Below the pieces are notes generated by a model. That model had not been told where the DNA came from. It searched no databases and saw only the letters and a list, made by a program, of their open reading frames with translations. Of a stretch of DNA of 64,000 nucleotides, positions 42,236-51,722 are shown piece after piece. The DNA is from Bacteroidales bacterium (GTDB taxonomy: Bacteria > Bacteroidota > Bacteroidia > Bacteroidales > VadinHA17): contig JADJLX010000005.1 of NCBI GenBank assembly GCA_016709865.1, positions 124,001 to 188,000 on the forward strand, read 5' to 3'. Made by a program: the position numbers and the translations under genes. Within the stretch, counting starts at the first letter, position 1. Each line of letters starts with the position of its first letter.

Positions 42236-43438
42236 ATGAAGAAGATTATTAACCTTATATTCCTGCTTATTCTGTCAGTTGCTGTGAGTGGCCAGCAGGT
42301 TGTTGATTATTTGCTTAAAGCAAGGGCAGCTGAGTCAGAGGGAAGGCCAGAGATAGCTATAGGTTATCTTAATAAAGCAGTTGAAGAAATGAAGGATAGC
42401 CGGCTCTACACCGAACGGGCAGCTGCAAATATCTTAAAAGGTGATTATTCTGATGCTATAAACGACTATAACAACGCTAACAAATTGTCTCCAAATTCCG
42501 GCGATTATGGACTTGCCAGGATCTATGCAATAAAAGGTGATGCCAAAACTGCGTTGTATCATCTCGAACTGAGCATGAAATCGGCTTACAGGAAGAAGGA
42601 AAAAGAAATAATGCTCGATCCGGCTTTTACAGGTATTGAAAACAGGCCTGAATGGCGTCTGTTCTGGCAAAAGGACTGGTATTCAGATGTCGAGGAGGGA
42701 ATAGCCGAGATTGAATATTCTCTCACCTTACATAAAACTGATGAATCAGCTGCAATTCTCTCAGAGCTGAAAAAGGAGTATCCCGGTAATGATGAATTGA
42801 TTTATGCCGATGCCTTAATTAGCCTTTCATCGGGAAAAAATCAGGATGCTGTTAATAAATTAACAGTGCTGTTGAAGAGTAATCCGGGGAATGAAAAATA
42901 TCTTCGCCTGCTTGCAAAAGCACAGTTTTCTGGTTCAAATCCTTCAGGTGCTTCCATTACTTATTCTCAGCTCATCGATGCGGACGTTGCTGATGCTGAA
43001 TTATTTGTCCTTAGGGCAGGCTGTTATATGAAAACAGGCGAGAATGATAAAGCACTTTCAGATCTCAGGAAATATCTCATTTATTATCCGGCCGACAAGA
43101 CAGCATTAAGTATGGCAGGTAAAGCCGAATCAGCATCGGGTGATAATCTGAATGCACTTAAGTATTTCTCGGAAAATCTTAAGCTCCATCCCAATGATGC
43201 AGAGTGTTATATCGACAGGGCAAATTCCTACTTTGTTTCGAAATCATGGGAATGGGCAATCAATGACTACGCAATGTCGCTCGACCTGAATCCGGGTAAT
43301 CCCGATGCCTGGCTCAATAAGGGAATATCACTTCTCAACTCAGGTAAGTCTGATGATGCCTGTCACGATTTCAGAAAATCATTCAGCATGGGAAACAAGA
43401 AAGCATCGGAATATATCAGCAAGTTTTGCATAAAATAG
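42236..43438 (+). CDS. Exported TPR-repeat protein
   Basis: The 400-aa product has a signal peptide (KKIINLIFLLILSVAVSGQQ) and about eight degenerate tetratricopeptide repeats, for example PEIAIGYLNKAVEEM, ALSDLRKYLIYYPADKT and DAWLNKGISLLNSGKSDDACHDFRKS. The segment KKEKEIMLDPAF with WRLFW near residue 118 is a spacer between repeats. It is likely a periplasmic scaffold. It starts 19 bases after the T9SS protein and may assist its export or a surface complex; this is inference. Its TAG stop lies inside the first unit of a heptamer repeat block. Confidence 0.85.
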   Translation: MKKIINLIFLLILSVAVSGQQVVDYLLKARAAESEGRPEIAIGYLNKAVEEMKDSRLYTERAAANILKGDYSDAINDYNNANKLSPNSGDYGLARIYAIKGDAKTALYHLELSMKSAYRKKEKEIMLDPAFTGIENRPEWRLFWQKDWYSDVEEGIAEIEYSLTLHKTDESAAILSELKKEYPGNDELIYADALISLSSGKNQDAVNKLTVLLKSNPGNEKYLRLLAKAQFSGSNPSGASITYSQLIDADVADAELFVLRAGCYMKTGENDKALSDLRKYLIYYPADKTALSMAGKAESASGDNLNALKYFSENLKLHPNDAECYIDRANSYFVSKSWEWAINDYAMSLDLNPGNPDAWLNKGISLLNSGKSDDACHDFRKSFSMGNKKASEYISKFCIK

Positions 43439-43524
43439 CGTATAGCGTATAGCGTAAAGTATGGATCTCTACGCTCTACGCTTTACGCTTTACGCTTTAC
43501 GCTTTACGCTTTACGCTTTACGCT
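43437..43524. repeat. Heptamer tandem array with inverted partner
   Basis: Eight abutting 7-base units (two CTACGCT, then six TTACGCT) run from 43469 to 43524. Three units of the reverse complement type (AGCGTAT, AGCGTAT, AGCGTAA) lie at 43437-43457, so the two sides can pair into a hairpin. The stop codon of the TPR gene is in the first inverted unit. The same heptamer occurs three times at 9990-10010. The array ends 17 bases before the convergent kinase gene. Confidence 0.9.
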
Positions 43525-43540
43525 TCTGTGCCCTGTGCCC

Positions 43541-46500
43541 TCACCTTATATGCTTCCTGATCCTGTCAAACAGATCATGTGGTTTGAAGGGTTTCAGAAC
43601 ATAGTCATTAATCTTCAGATCATCGATCTTGTCGTGACTTTCCGACATTATAGCTGCAGTGAGAGCAACAATAGGTATGTTTTTTATTTTGGGGATTTCA
43701 GAATTCCGAATAATCCTAGTTGCCTCTATACCATCCATTACAGGCATATGCAAGTCCATAAGGATCAGATCGTAATCGTTTTTTTCCAGCTCATCCAGAG
43801 CAAGCTGTCCGTTTTCTGCATGAGTTACCTTTATGCCCCACCCGACGAGGAATTTATTGGCTACAAAGAAGTTTATCTTGTTATCCTCTGCAACAAGGAT
43901 CCTTTTTCCCTCAAGCCCGGAATAGTTTTCAATCACATCGGCAGTCTGAGCTTTTCCGGATTTTTCCGGGACCCCCAGTTTGATAATAAATCTGAAAGTG
44001 GATCCTTTATCAGGTTCACTTTCAAGAGTTATAGTACCACCCTGTAATTCAATTAGTTTCTTGCATATAGCCAAGCCAAGACCTGTCCCTCCGAAATGCC
44101 TTGTGGTATCAGGCGATGCCTGTGTGAAACTGTCGAATACCATAGAGTGTTTATCTCTGGGGATCCCGATACCTGTATCTGTTACAGCAAACTCGATTTT
44201 TGACTGATTCCCTTTGCGTTCCAGCTCATTTAAGGTTACGGTTATACTGCCTGCATTGGTGAATTTGAGTGCGTTTGAAAGAAGGTTAGATAGTATCTGA
44301 TTCAGTCTAATCGGATCTCCGATAACTTCAACCGGAACATTGTCCTCTTTCTTAATCGCAAAATTCAGATGTTTTGCTTTGGATCTGAAAGAGTAGGATC
44401 TCATTATCTCATCAAGAAAATCACTGAGGTTGAACTGTGTCTGTTCAAATACTATCTTTCCCGATTCCATTTTATTGTAATCGAGTACATCGTTTACAAG
44501 TGTCAGAAGATGGTTACCTGAAAATTTCAGTGTTTTAATAAAGTCCATCTGATCTTCTCTGGGATTTCCCTGCAGAAGAAGGTTTGTTATTCCAATCACC
44601 TCATTCAGAGGTGTTCTGATCTCATGGCTCATAGTCGACATGAAGATCTGTTTGGATTGAGCAGCCTCTTCAGCTTTTTGTCTGGCTGTTATGAGATTAT
44701 CCAGCATCATTCTTCTCTGAAGTGCAATTGCTATCTGATTGGCAATAAAATCAAGCACATAAAGGTCATCCTGAGAAAACTTGTTTTCATCATTATAATC
44801 CTGAAGGCACATCACCCCGATAATGCTATTCTCTACCTTCAGAGGAACACCCATCCATACTTTGCATGGAGTACCGACAAGCTCAATTTCACCCGCTTCT
44901 TCAAGGACTTTTAGGTCGCTCTCTTTCAGAAGTACCGATTTATCCTTATGTATTACCCAGCCGGTAATTGTACTCTTTGTCGGTATTTCGTAGAAGTTGT
45001 CCTTCTCATCTGCAAAGAAAGGCAGTGATAATGTTTCAGATGCATTGTCGTAAAGGGCAATAAAGAAATTATTGGTATCCCATATCTTTCCTAACTCATT
45101 GACTATTATAGGATATATCTCCTTTATGTCGTACTGTTTCAGTGCAGCTGTTGAGATATTATAAAGTATTTCCTGTACAAGCTGCCCTTTTCTTTCAGAT
45201 GTTATATCCCTGTATATTCCTAGGTGGGCTACAACCTCATTATTGATTATAATAGATGTTGCTACAAGAGAAACATGGATCTGGTTTCCTGATTTGTTTT
45301 TTCTGACAGTTTGTATGACATTGCTTTTATTCAGGGAGGCATTTCTGTCTATTTCCCTTGCTTCATCTAATAGATTATCAGGAACAACAAGGTCGTTTAC
45401 GTTTTTATTAACGGCTTCTTCAGGAGTAAAACCGAAAAGATTGGTAAACTCTCTGTTTACCATCGATATTATCCCTGAAGCACTTGTGATTGCTATTGCT
45501 GCCGGAGTTGAGTTATACAGATGTTCCAGAAAAGCTTTCTCCCGGATGATCTGATTCTCATACTCTTTTTGCTTGCTGATATCGGTAACAACGCCTCTGT
45601 AGGCAATTATTTTATCATTCAGGAAAGTTGCAAATGAGTGTGTTACAATCGGTACTTTTGAACCATCCTTTCTCCGGGCTATATACTCATTGCTTGAAGT
45701 GGCTTGAGGAGATTTCAGCGACTTCAGATTTTCTATCATCTGAAGATAACTGTCAGGGAACAGTTCTGAAATGTGTACACCTTTCTCAATGTCGCTCTTT
45801 GTATACCCGAAAAAATCCATCCCGCGCTTGTTCCCATATAATACTCTTCCTGTGACGTCTACCTCATAGATCATCTCCGGAAGCATCTCAGCAACCTTCT
45901 CAAAAACAATTCCCTGTTTGTAAAAGTCATCAAGGTTCTTCTGCTTATTTCCCGGTTCCCAGGTTATTACGATATTTCCGGATGTGAGAGGAAATCCCAT
46001 GTAGTAACCTTCGGTATCGTCACCGCTTTCGGATGCAGACAGCTTATGAGCTTCTCCTGTTATCCTTATGTGATTAAGGAGTTCGACAAGTTTAACCCGG
46101 TGTATCAGGGTAGTCTCTTCAATACATTTGCCAATGACATCATCTTTCCTTACAAATTCAACAGCTTCAACCTTATTGTTCAGATCGATTATGTAAAGCT
46201 TGTTATCTTCTCCAATACTGTATAATGCCAGATAACTGCTTACTGTTTCAAAAATTTCATCAAGAACACTTCCCTGACTCTCTTTTATTTTTTTGTTTTT
46301 AGTGCTCTCTACTTCATTGTATACAGTTAAAAGATAAACTTCATCGTTGAGCGTAATAGTTTCTGCAGAGAAGAGGTACTGTTTTTCCTGTCCTGTTTTT
46401 GATTTAAGTGTTACCGGATAAGACTTGATCTTCTTTAGCCTTGATATTAGTTTGATATATTTATTACTCTCTTCAAAATCAGTAAATATCTGGATGTCAT

Positions 46501-46750
46501 CGGAGGTATGCCCTATAATTTCTTCTTTATTGTAGCCCAGTGCATTAAGAAATGCCTCGTTAACATCCACATACTGACCTGTATCAAGTTTACTTACAGC
46601 CATCAGATACGATGCAGAATGAAAAAAACTAAAAGCCATATCTCTGCTCAGAGAATCTCTTCCCGGATTATTTATCCGTAACTCAGCCAGCTCCTTTTCG
46701 AGCTTCTGTTTTTCGAGCAGCAAATCCTCATATTTGGCTTTAAAATCCAT
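43541..46750 (-). CDS. Hybrid histidine kinase with PAS, GAF and receiver domains
   Basis: The 1069-aa protein starts with a short coiled coil and has a series of PAS domains (visible at FFHSASYLMAVSKLDTGQ, MLPEMIYEVDVTGRV and LYNSTPAAIAITSASG, and probably one degenerate). A GAF domain (IYPIIVNELGKIWDTNNFF to CLQDYNDENKF) follows. The transmitter comes next: HisKA with His709 in MSHEIRTPLNEVIG, then HATPase_c (NALKFTN, VTDTGIGIP, GGTGLGLAI). It ends in a receiver with phosphoacceptor Asp999 (LILMDLHMPVMDG) and Lys in VLKPFKPHD. There is no membrane helix, so it is a cytoplasmic sensor. The signal is unknown. No partner histidine phosphotransfer protein lies near. Confidence 0.94.
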   Translation of the reverse strand: MDFKAKYEDLLLEKQKLEKELAELRINNPGRDSLSRDMAFSFFHSASYLMAVSKLDTGQYVDVNEAFLNALGYNKEEIIGHTSDDIQIFTDFEESNKYIKLISRLKKIKSYPVTLKSKTGQEKQYLFSAETITLNDEVYLLTVYNEVESTKNKKIKESQGSVLDEIFETVSSYLALYSIGEDNKLYIIDLNNKVEAVEFVRKDDVIGKCIEETTLIHRVKLVELLNHIRITGEAHKLSASESGDDTEGYYMGFPLTSGNIVITWEPGNKQKNLDDFYKQGIVFEKVAEMLPEMIYEVDVTGRVLYGNKRGMDFFGYTKSDIEKGVHISELFPDSYLQMIENLKSLKSPQATSSNEYIARRKDGSKVPIVTHSFATFLNDKIIAYRGVVTDISKQKEYENQIIREKAFLEHLYNSTPAAIAITSASGIISMVNREFTNLFGFTPEEAVNKNVNDLVVPDNLLDEAREIDRNASLNKSNVIQTVRKNKSGNQIHVSLVATSIIINNEVVAHLGIYRDITSERKGQLVQEILYNISTAALKQYDIKEIYPIIVNELGKIWDTNNFFIALYDNASETLSLPFFADEKDNFYEIPTKSTITGWVIHKDKSVLLKESDLKVLEEAGEIELVGTPCKVWMGVPLKVENSIIGVMCLQDYNDENKFSQDDLYVLDFIANQIAIALQRRMMLDNLITARQKAEEAAQSKQIFMSTMSHEIRTPLNEVIGITNLLLQGNPREDQMDFIKTLKFSGNHLLTLVNDVLDYNKMESGKIVFEQTQFNLSDFLDEIMRSYSFRSKAKHLNFAIKKEDNVPVEVIGDPIRLNQILSNLLSNALKFTNAGSITVTLNELERKGNQSKIEFAVTDTGIGIPRDKHSMVFDSFTQASPDTTRHFGGTGLGLAICKKLIELQGGTITLESEPDKGSTFRFIIKLGVPEKSGKAQTADVIENYSGLEGKRILVAEDNKINFFVANKFLVGWGIKVTHAENGQLALDELEKNDYDLILMDLHMPVMDGIEATRIIRNSEIPKIKNIPIVALTAAIMSESHDKIDDLKINDYVLKPFKPHDLFDRIRKHIR

Positions 46751-46841
46751 CTCTGTGCACCTTTGAATTACTTTTTAAAAGTAACAAATATTGATTTAAA
46801 TACTGATTATTGATTATTTATTTATCAGTTTTATTGAAAAT

Positions 46842-47489
46842 TTATTTCATTTTTATTGTTTCACCATAATATTTGCAGAATTCAGTGAGGCCGCACTGGC
46901 TGCAGAGTGGTTTTCTGGCTTTGCAGACATATCTTCCATGCAGTATCAGCCAGTGATGTGCCTTATGCATCAGGTTATCGGGGATATTGGCTGAAAGCTG
47001 TTCCTCAACCTGTAAAGGAGTTTTTGCTTTTGTTGCAAGTCCTATCCTGTTAGCTACTCTGAAAACATGTGTATCGACGGCCATTACCGGTTTACTGAAT
47101 ACAACAGACGCAATAACATTTGCTGTTTTTCTTCCAACCCCTGGGAGTTGCTGCAGTAATTCAGTATCAGAAGGCACATTTCCTCCGAACTTTTCTGTCA
47201 GCATCCTCGACATTCCCAGTAAATGTTTCGCCTTATTATTTGGATAGGAACATGATTTAATAAAGCTGAATATTTCTTCCTGAGTAGCTTCCGCCATTGA
47301 ATAAGGATCGGGAAATCGTTTAATCAGAGCAGGGGTTATCTGGTTGACTCTCTTGTCGGTACACTGGGCTGAAAGAATTACGGCGACAATCAGTTCAAAC
47401 GGATCACTGTATACAAGCTCAGTTTCTGCTTCAGGCCTGATAGTCTGGAAATATTCAATTGTTCTTTTAAATCTTTCCTTTATTGTCAT
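46842..47489 (-). CDS. nth: Endonuclease III
   Basis: About 215 aa from the ATG at 47489 (MTIKERFKRTIEYF); the frame is open further upstream but overlaps the divergent promoter. Motifs are FELIVAVILSAQCTDKRVN, the helix-hairpin-helix LPGVGRKTANVIASVVF with catalytic Lys, VDTHVFRVANRIGL with catalytic Asp, and a four-Cys iron-sulfur loop (Cys, six residues, Cys, two, Cys, five, Cys). It is a bifunctional DNA glycosylase and AP lyase that removes oxidised pyrimidines. It is divergent from the ABC-F gene. Confidence 0.95.
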   Translation of the reverse strand: MTIKERFKRTIEYFQTIRPEAETELVYSDPFELIVAVILSAQCTDKRVNQITPALIKRFPDPYSMAEATQEEIFSFIKSCSYPNNKAKHLLGMSRMLTEKFGGNVPSDTELLQQLPGVGRKTANVIASVVFSKPVMAVDTHVFRVANRIGLATKAKTPLQVEEQLSANIPDNLMHKAHHWLILHGRYVCKARKPLCSQCGLTEFCKYYGETIKMK

Positions 47490-47528
47490 TGCAGTTAAAT
47501 ATAATAGTGCTGTTAAGGTAACACTTTT

Positions 47529-47536
47529 TATCTTTG
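47529..47536 (+). promoter_or_regulatory. Putative -7 promoter element of the ABC-F gene
   Basis: TATCTTTG fits TAnnTTTG exactly and lies 20 bases before the preferred ATG (47557). The -33 region is weak. Transcription would start near 47541. Confidence 0.5.
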
Positions 47537-47556
47537 CGCCATATTGAATGATAACC

Positions 47557-49431
47557 ATGATAAGTTACCTGCAGGCAGAAAATATTGGAAGAAGGATAGG
47601 AGATAATCTGCTATTTGAGAATATAAGTCTTAATATCAATAAAGATGATAAGGTAGCTCTTATTGCTGTTAACGGAGCAGGCAAATCATCTATGCTCGAG
47701 ATACTTGCCGGCAACGAGAATCCAGATGGCGGGTCTCTGAGTATCAAAAGAGGCCTGCATATTGCCTATCTTAAGCAATCTCCAGATCTGAACGACTCAA
47801 ATAAGATTATCGATGAACTATTTTCAACTGACAGTGAGCTTGTAAAGACTATCAGAGAATACGAAGAGTGCCTTATTTCAGGAAACCCGGAACAGCTGCA
47901 GGAGATGATACAAAGAATGGATGATCATAAAGCATGGGATTATGAAGTGGCTGTTAAACAGATACTTTTCAAACTTAAACTAACCGATCTGAATGCAGTT
48001 GTGGGTACACTTTCAGGTGGTCAGAAGAAAAGAGTGGCATTGGCCAAGGTACTTGTCGAAGACTCCGATCTTCTTATTCTTGATGAGCCTACCAACCACC
48101 TCGATCTTGATATGATAGAGTGGCTTGAAGAGTACCTTATGAAGTCGAAAAAAACACTTCTGATGGTGACTCACGACAGATATTTCCTCGACAGGGTTTG
48201 TAATGTTATACTCGAACTGTCTGATAATGATCTTTATAGGTATGAAGGTAACTATGAGTATTTTCTTGAGAAGAAGCAAAGCCGTGAATACTCGGCAAAA
48301 ATAAATACCGAAAAAGCAAAGAACCTGCTGAAGACCGAACTGGAATGGATGCGACGTATGCCAAAAGCGCGCAGACATAAAGCGAAATCGAGGGTAGAGT
48401 CTTTTTACGAAATAAAGGAAAGGGCAGCCACGCGCACAGAGGAAAAAAGCATAAATATCAATGTCAATATTTCAAGGATGGGTGGCAAGATCCTCGAAAT
48501 GAGAAATATAAGCAAATCATTCGGGGATAAAAAAGTAATTAACGATTTTACTTACCTCTTCAACAGGTTTGAGAAAGCGGGCCTCATTGGCCGTAACGGA
48601 ACCGGGAAAACAACTCTGCTGAACATAATAACCGGACAAACTGAACCTGATAAGGGAACTGTTGAAAGAGGCGAGACCATTGTATTTGGTTATTACCGTC
48701 AGGAGGGTATGAACTTTGATGATGATATGACTGTAATTGATGCAGTGAAAAACATTGCAGAACAGGTAACTATAAGCGATGGTTCAGTCCTTTCAATAAT
48801 GCAGTTTATGAACTATTTTCTCTTTCCTCCCGAGAAACAGTATACTCTCATAAGAAAATTGTCAGGAGGGGAGAAACGGCGCCTCTACCTTCTCACAGTA
48901 CTCATGAGGAATCCCAATTTTCTGATTCTCGACGAACCGACTAATGATCTGGATATTCTTACCCTTAATGTTCTCGAGGAGTACCTGGCCGGATTCAAGG
49001 GCTGCGTGATTGTAGTTTCGCACGACAGATATTTTATGGATAAAGTCGTGGATCATATTTTCGAATATAAGGGTGATGGTGTAATTAAAGATTTCCCTGG
49101 TAACTATACTCAGCTAAGAGAAAAACAGTTGGATGCTGAAAAACTATCAACATCAGCCAAACAGGTTAAAGCGCAGGAAACTGATGTGAAAGAAGAGTCT
49201 AAGGTTAGGAAGGAAAAAAAGCCGGGACTCACATTCAAAGAGAAAAGGGAGTTTGAAATGTTATCGGCTGAAATTGAAACACTTGAATCTGAAAAAACGA
49301 TTCTGGAGACGGAAATGAGTTATGGAAAACTGAATCCTGACGAGATATATGTGAAATCGTTGAGACATGGAGAAATACTAAAGATTCTTGATGAAAAGGA
49401 GATGAGATGGCTTGAACTGAGTGAAAAGTAA
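47557..49431 (+). CDS. ABC-F family ATPase (Uup/EttA-like)
   Basis: About 624 aa from the ATG at 47557, with another in-frame ATG three codons upstream. Two ABC domains in one chain and no membrane part define the ABC-F class: Walker A NGAGKSSML and NGTGKTTLL, signatures LSGGQKKRVALAK and LSGGEKRRLYLL, and Walker B DLLILDEPTNHLDLD and NFLILDEPTNDLDIL. The linker between the domains is charged (WMRRMPKARRHKAKSRV) and binds at the ribosomal E site in known members. The C-terminus has a coiled-coil extension (FKEKREFEMLSAEIETLE), as in Uup. It likely frees stalled ribosomes or handles DNA branches; resistance roles are also known in the family. Confidence 0.93.
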   Translation: MISYLQAENIGRRIGDNLLFENISLNINKDDKVALIAVNGAGKSSMLEILAGNENPDGGSLSIKRGLHIAYLKQSPDLNDSNKIIDELFSTDSELVKTIREYEECLISGNPEQLQEMIQRMDDHKAWDYEVAVKQILFKLKLTDLNAVVGTLSGGQKKRVALAKVLVEDSDLLILDEPTNHLDLDMIEWLEEYLMKSKKTLLMVTHDRYFLDRVCNVILELSDNDLYRYEGNYEYFLEKKQSREYSAKINTEKAKNLLKTELEWMRRMPKARRHKAKSRVESFYEIKERAATRTEEKSININVNISRMGGKILEMRNISKSFGDKKVINDFTYLFNRFEKAGLIGRNGTGKTTLLNIITGQTEPDKGTVERGETIVFGYYRQEGMNFDDDMTVIDAVKNIAEQVTISDGSVLSIMQFMNYFLFPPEKQYTLIRKLSGGEKRRLYLLTVLMRNPNFLILDEPTNDLDILTLNVLEEYLAGFKGCVIVVSHDRYFMDKVVDHIFEYKGDGVIKDFPGNYTQLREKQLDAEKLSTSAKQVKAQETDVKEESKVRKEKKPGLTFKEKREFEMLSAEIETLESEKTILETEMSYGKLNPDEIYVKSLRHGEILKILDEKEMRWLELSEK

Positions 49432-49511
49432 CAGAATCGGATCAGTAATTTCCGTTTCCGGCATAGAATAAAGATGATTTTTTTAACTTTATCAATCAAT
49501 ATTATACGCAA

Positions 49512-50549
49512 TTGGAGAGGATATTTGTAAATACTCCCGGCAGCAGATCAGAGATACTGGTTGGTCAAAACTGGGAATCTGTAAGGGAGATGCTGCCTGA
49601 AAGGGGAGTTGTTATCATAACCGATGATAATGTGAGAAACCTGTATGGCGACAAGTTCCCTGCTGTGCCTGTTTTCTCTGTCACCCCGGGGGAAGAGAGT
49701 AAAAAACTGTCAGTTATTGAAAACCTTGCTGCTATGATGCTCGACGCCGGAATAGACCGGTCGGGATTTATTCTGGCAGTGGGAGGAGGGGTTGTTTGTG
49801 ATCTGGCCGGATTTCTTGCATCTGTATATATGCGTGGCATTGGATGCGGATATGTTTCAACAAGTTTGCTTTCACAGGTTGATGCCAGTACAGGTGGCAA
49901 GAACGGGGTTAACCTGGGAGGTACAAAAAATATGATCGGAGTTATCCGCCAGCCTGAGTTTGTTATCTGCGATACCGCAATGCTGGCTACGCTTTCTGAA
50001 CAGGAGTATCTGTCGGGTCTCGCCGAGCTGATCAAAACAGCTATAATTGGTAATTCAGATCTTTTTGTAACTATTGAGAACAATTATAAAAAGATTATGG
50101 AGAGAGACACAAGCCTTCTTACATCTCTTGTTGCTATGTCGGTAAGGTTTAAAGCTGCAGTCGTCTCGGAGGATGAGAACGAAAGGGGTTTGCGGCGTAT
50201 TCTTAATTTCGGTCATACATACGGACATGCAATTGAGATGTATATGTCTCTTAAACACGGGTTTGCAGTGGCATCAGGAATGGAGCTGGCAACTGAACTT
50301 TCATACGAAAAAGGGTATATTGGTAAGGATGTAAAGGAGAGGATTGTCGGTTTGTTAAACAGGTTTGGGCTTATTCAGAATCATAACCTGCCTGATGAAA
50401 CCATTGAACAGCTTGTACTCCATGATAAGAAAAAATCAGGTTCTGAAATAAATTTTGTTTTCACTCAGGGCATCGGTGCAGCAGAAGTTAAGAAAGTACC
50501 TGTTAGTGAATTATTGGATTTTTACAGAAGACACAGAGATAAAAAGTAG
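49512..50549 (+). CDS. aroB: 3-dehydroquinate synthase
   Basis: The 345-aa protein has the NAD and zinc-site motifs of AroB: VIITDDNVRNLYG, GGVVCDLAGFLAS, TSLLSQVDASTGGKNGVN, the LAELIKTAIIG block, and the metal ligands in LNFGHTYGHAIE and LKHGFAVASGM. It converts DAHP to 3-dehydroquinate. The only suitable start is TTG at 49512 (ERIFVNTPGS), since no ATG or GTG fits. Its stop is four bases before aroC, so aroB and aroC form a shikimate operon. The ABC-F gene ends 80 bases upstream. Confidence 0.95.
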   Translation: MERIFVNTPGSRSEILVGQNWESVREMLPERGVVIITDDNVRNLYGDKFPAVPVFSVTPGEESKKLSVIENLAAMMLDAGIDRSGFILAVGGGVVCDLAGFLASVYMRGIGCGYVSTSLLSQVDASTGGKNGVNLGGTKNMIGVIRQPEFVICDTAMLATLSEQEYLSGLAELIKTAIIGNSDLFVTIENNYKKIMERDTSLLTSLVAMSVRFKAAVVSEDENERGLRRILNFGHTYGHAIEMYMSLKHGFAVASGMELATELSYEKGYIGKDVKERIVGLLNRFGLIQNHNLPDETIEQLVLHDKKKSGSEINFVFTQGIGAAEVKKVPVSELLDFYRRHRDKK

Positions 50550-50553
50550 CATT

Positions 50554-51543
50554 ATGAATTCTTTCGGAGTTGTATTCAGAATTTCACTTTTTGGCGAGTC
50601 ACACGGTCCTGCCATTGGCGTTGTAGTTGACGGATGTCCTCCCGGTTTACATCTGAGTCCGGAGAACTTTTTACAGGACCTTAAAAGACGGCAGAGCGGG
50701 AGCAGGGGGACAACAAAGCGACAGGAGCCTGACCTGCCTGAGATACTGAGTGGTGTACTGGATGGTATTACAACCGGTGCCCCCATAACTCTGATAACCA
50801 GAAACAGTGACAAGATTTCATCAGATTATGATGAGTTTAAAAATATACCCAGACCAGGGCATGCTGATTTTGTTTCAAGGGTTAAATATTCCGGGTATTC
50901 AGATATGAGGGGAAGCGGTCACTTTTCAGGAAGAATTACCTGGGGACTGGTTGCTGCCGGCGTGATTGCCAAAAAGATAGCCGGAGAATCGCTAATAGAA
51001 GCTAAACTCATATCTGCCGGTGGTTCGGAAAATATTGAAAAAGCTCTCGATGAAGCAATCGCATCGAATGATTCTATAGGTGGTATCATTGAATGCAGGG
51101 TAAAAACCCCACCTGTTGCAATTGGCGAGCCATTCTTTTACTCATTCGAATCAGCTGTAAGCCATATCGTTTTTTCAATTCCTGCTATTAAAGGGATTGA
51201 ATTCGGGGCCGGTTTTGCCGCTGCCAAAATGAGGGGATCAGTTCATAACGATGCCTTTACTGACAGCTCCGGAAAGACTGCAACAAATAATGCCGGCGGA
51301 ATAAATGGCGGGATTACAAACGGTAACGAAATAATCTTCAGGGTGGTTGTTAAACCTACTTCCTCAACCGGGGCAGAGCAGACAACTTTTAATTTTAAAG
51401 AAGGAAAGATGACTACTCTTAAGGTCAAGGGAAGGCATGATACCTGTATTGCTTTAAGGATGCCTGTTATCGTTGAAGCTGCAACAGCAGTGGCAATGGC
51501 TGATCTTATGCTTATCGACAGGGGAATTCATGGCTTGAGGTAG
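50554..51543 (+). CDS. aroC: Chorismate synthase (short form)
   Basis: The 329-aa protein is counted from the ATG at 50554 (MNSFGVVFRISLFGESHG), four bases after aroB. An earlier in-frame ATG within aroB would add 33 unrelated residues. Motifs are GESHGPAIGVVVDGCP, RRQSGSRGTTKR, IPRPGHADF, RGSGHFSGRITWGL, and FGAGFAAAKMRGS. The conserved R and H residues bind FMN and EPSP. It makes chorismate from 5-enolpyruvylshikimate-3-phosphate using reduced FMN. It is about 30 residues shorter than most chorismate synthases; the shortfall seems to be after AKKIAGESLIEA, where the middle segment is reduced. Confidence 0.95.
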   Translation: MNSFGVVFRISLFGESHGPAIGVVVDGCPPGLHLSPENFLQDLKRRQSGSRGTTKRQEPDLPEILSGVLDGITTGAPITLITRNSDKISSDYDEFKNIPRPGHADFVSRVKYSGYSDMRGSGHFSGRITWGLVAAGVIAKKIAGESLIEAKLISAGGSENIEKALDEAIASNDSIGGIIECRVKTPPVAIGEPFFYSFESAVSHIVFSIPAIKGIEFGAGFAAAKMRGSVHNDAFTDSSGKTATNNAGGINGGITNGNEIIFRVVVKPTSSTGAEQTTFNFKEGKMTTLKVKGRHDTCIALRMPVIVEAATAVAMADLMLIDRGIHGLR

Positions 51544-51573
51544 TGAAGTTTGTATAGGTTGACAATAGAATTG

Positions 51574-51722
51574 TCTCGGCTTCGCTCGATGAACGAAGAT
51601 AAGGTTCGATGCGAATGTCTCCCTTCGACTCCGCTCAGGGAGCCACTTTAGCGAGCCCTGAGCGAAGTCGAAGGGCGAAATTACTCAGTTGAATTCTCCC
51701 CGTTCATCGAGCGAAGCCGAGA
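51574..51722. repeat. Nested inverted repeat overlapping the GIY-YIG gene 3-prime end
   Basis: The outer arms 51574-51595 and 51701-51722 are perfect 22-base inverse copies containing CGGCTTCGCTCGATGAACG. The inner arms 51621-51644 and about 51651-51675 (CCCTTCGACTCCGCTCAGGG type) are imperfect inverse copies. The right part overlaps the last codons of the GIY-YIG gene. This is a typical dispersed intergenic palindrome. Confidence 0.85.

Noticed and set aside
43469..43524. Regular short repeats that could be mistaken for a CRISPR array
   Set aside because: The units are seven bases and abut with no spacers, and no cas genes are near.
43535..44047. Plus-strand frame of 170 codons opposite the kinase receiver domain
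   Set aside because: It is antisense to a clearly conserved receiver and transmitter region, with no independent motif.
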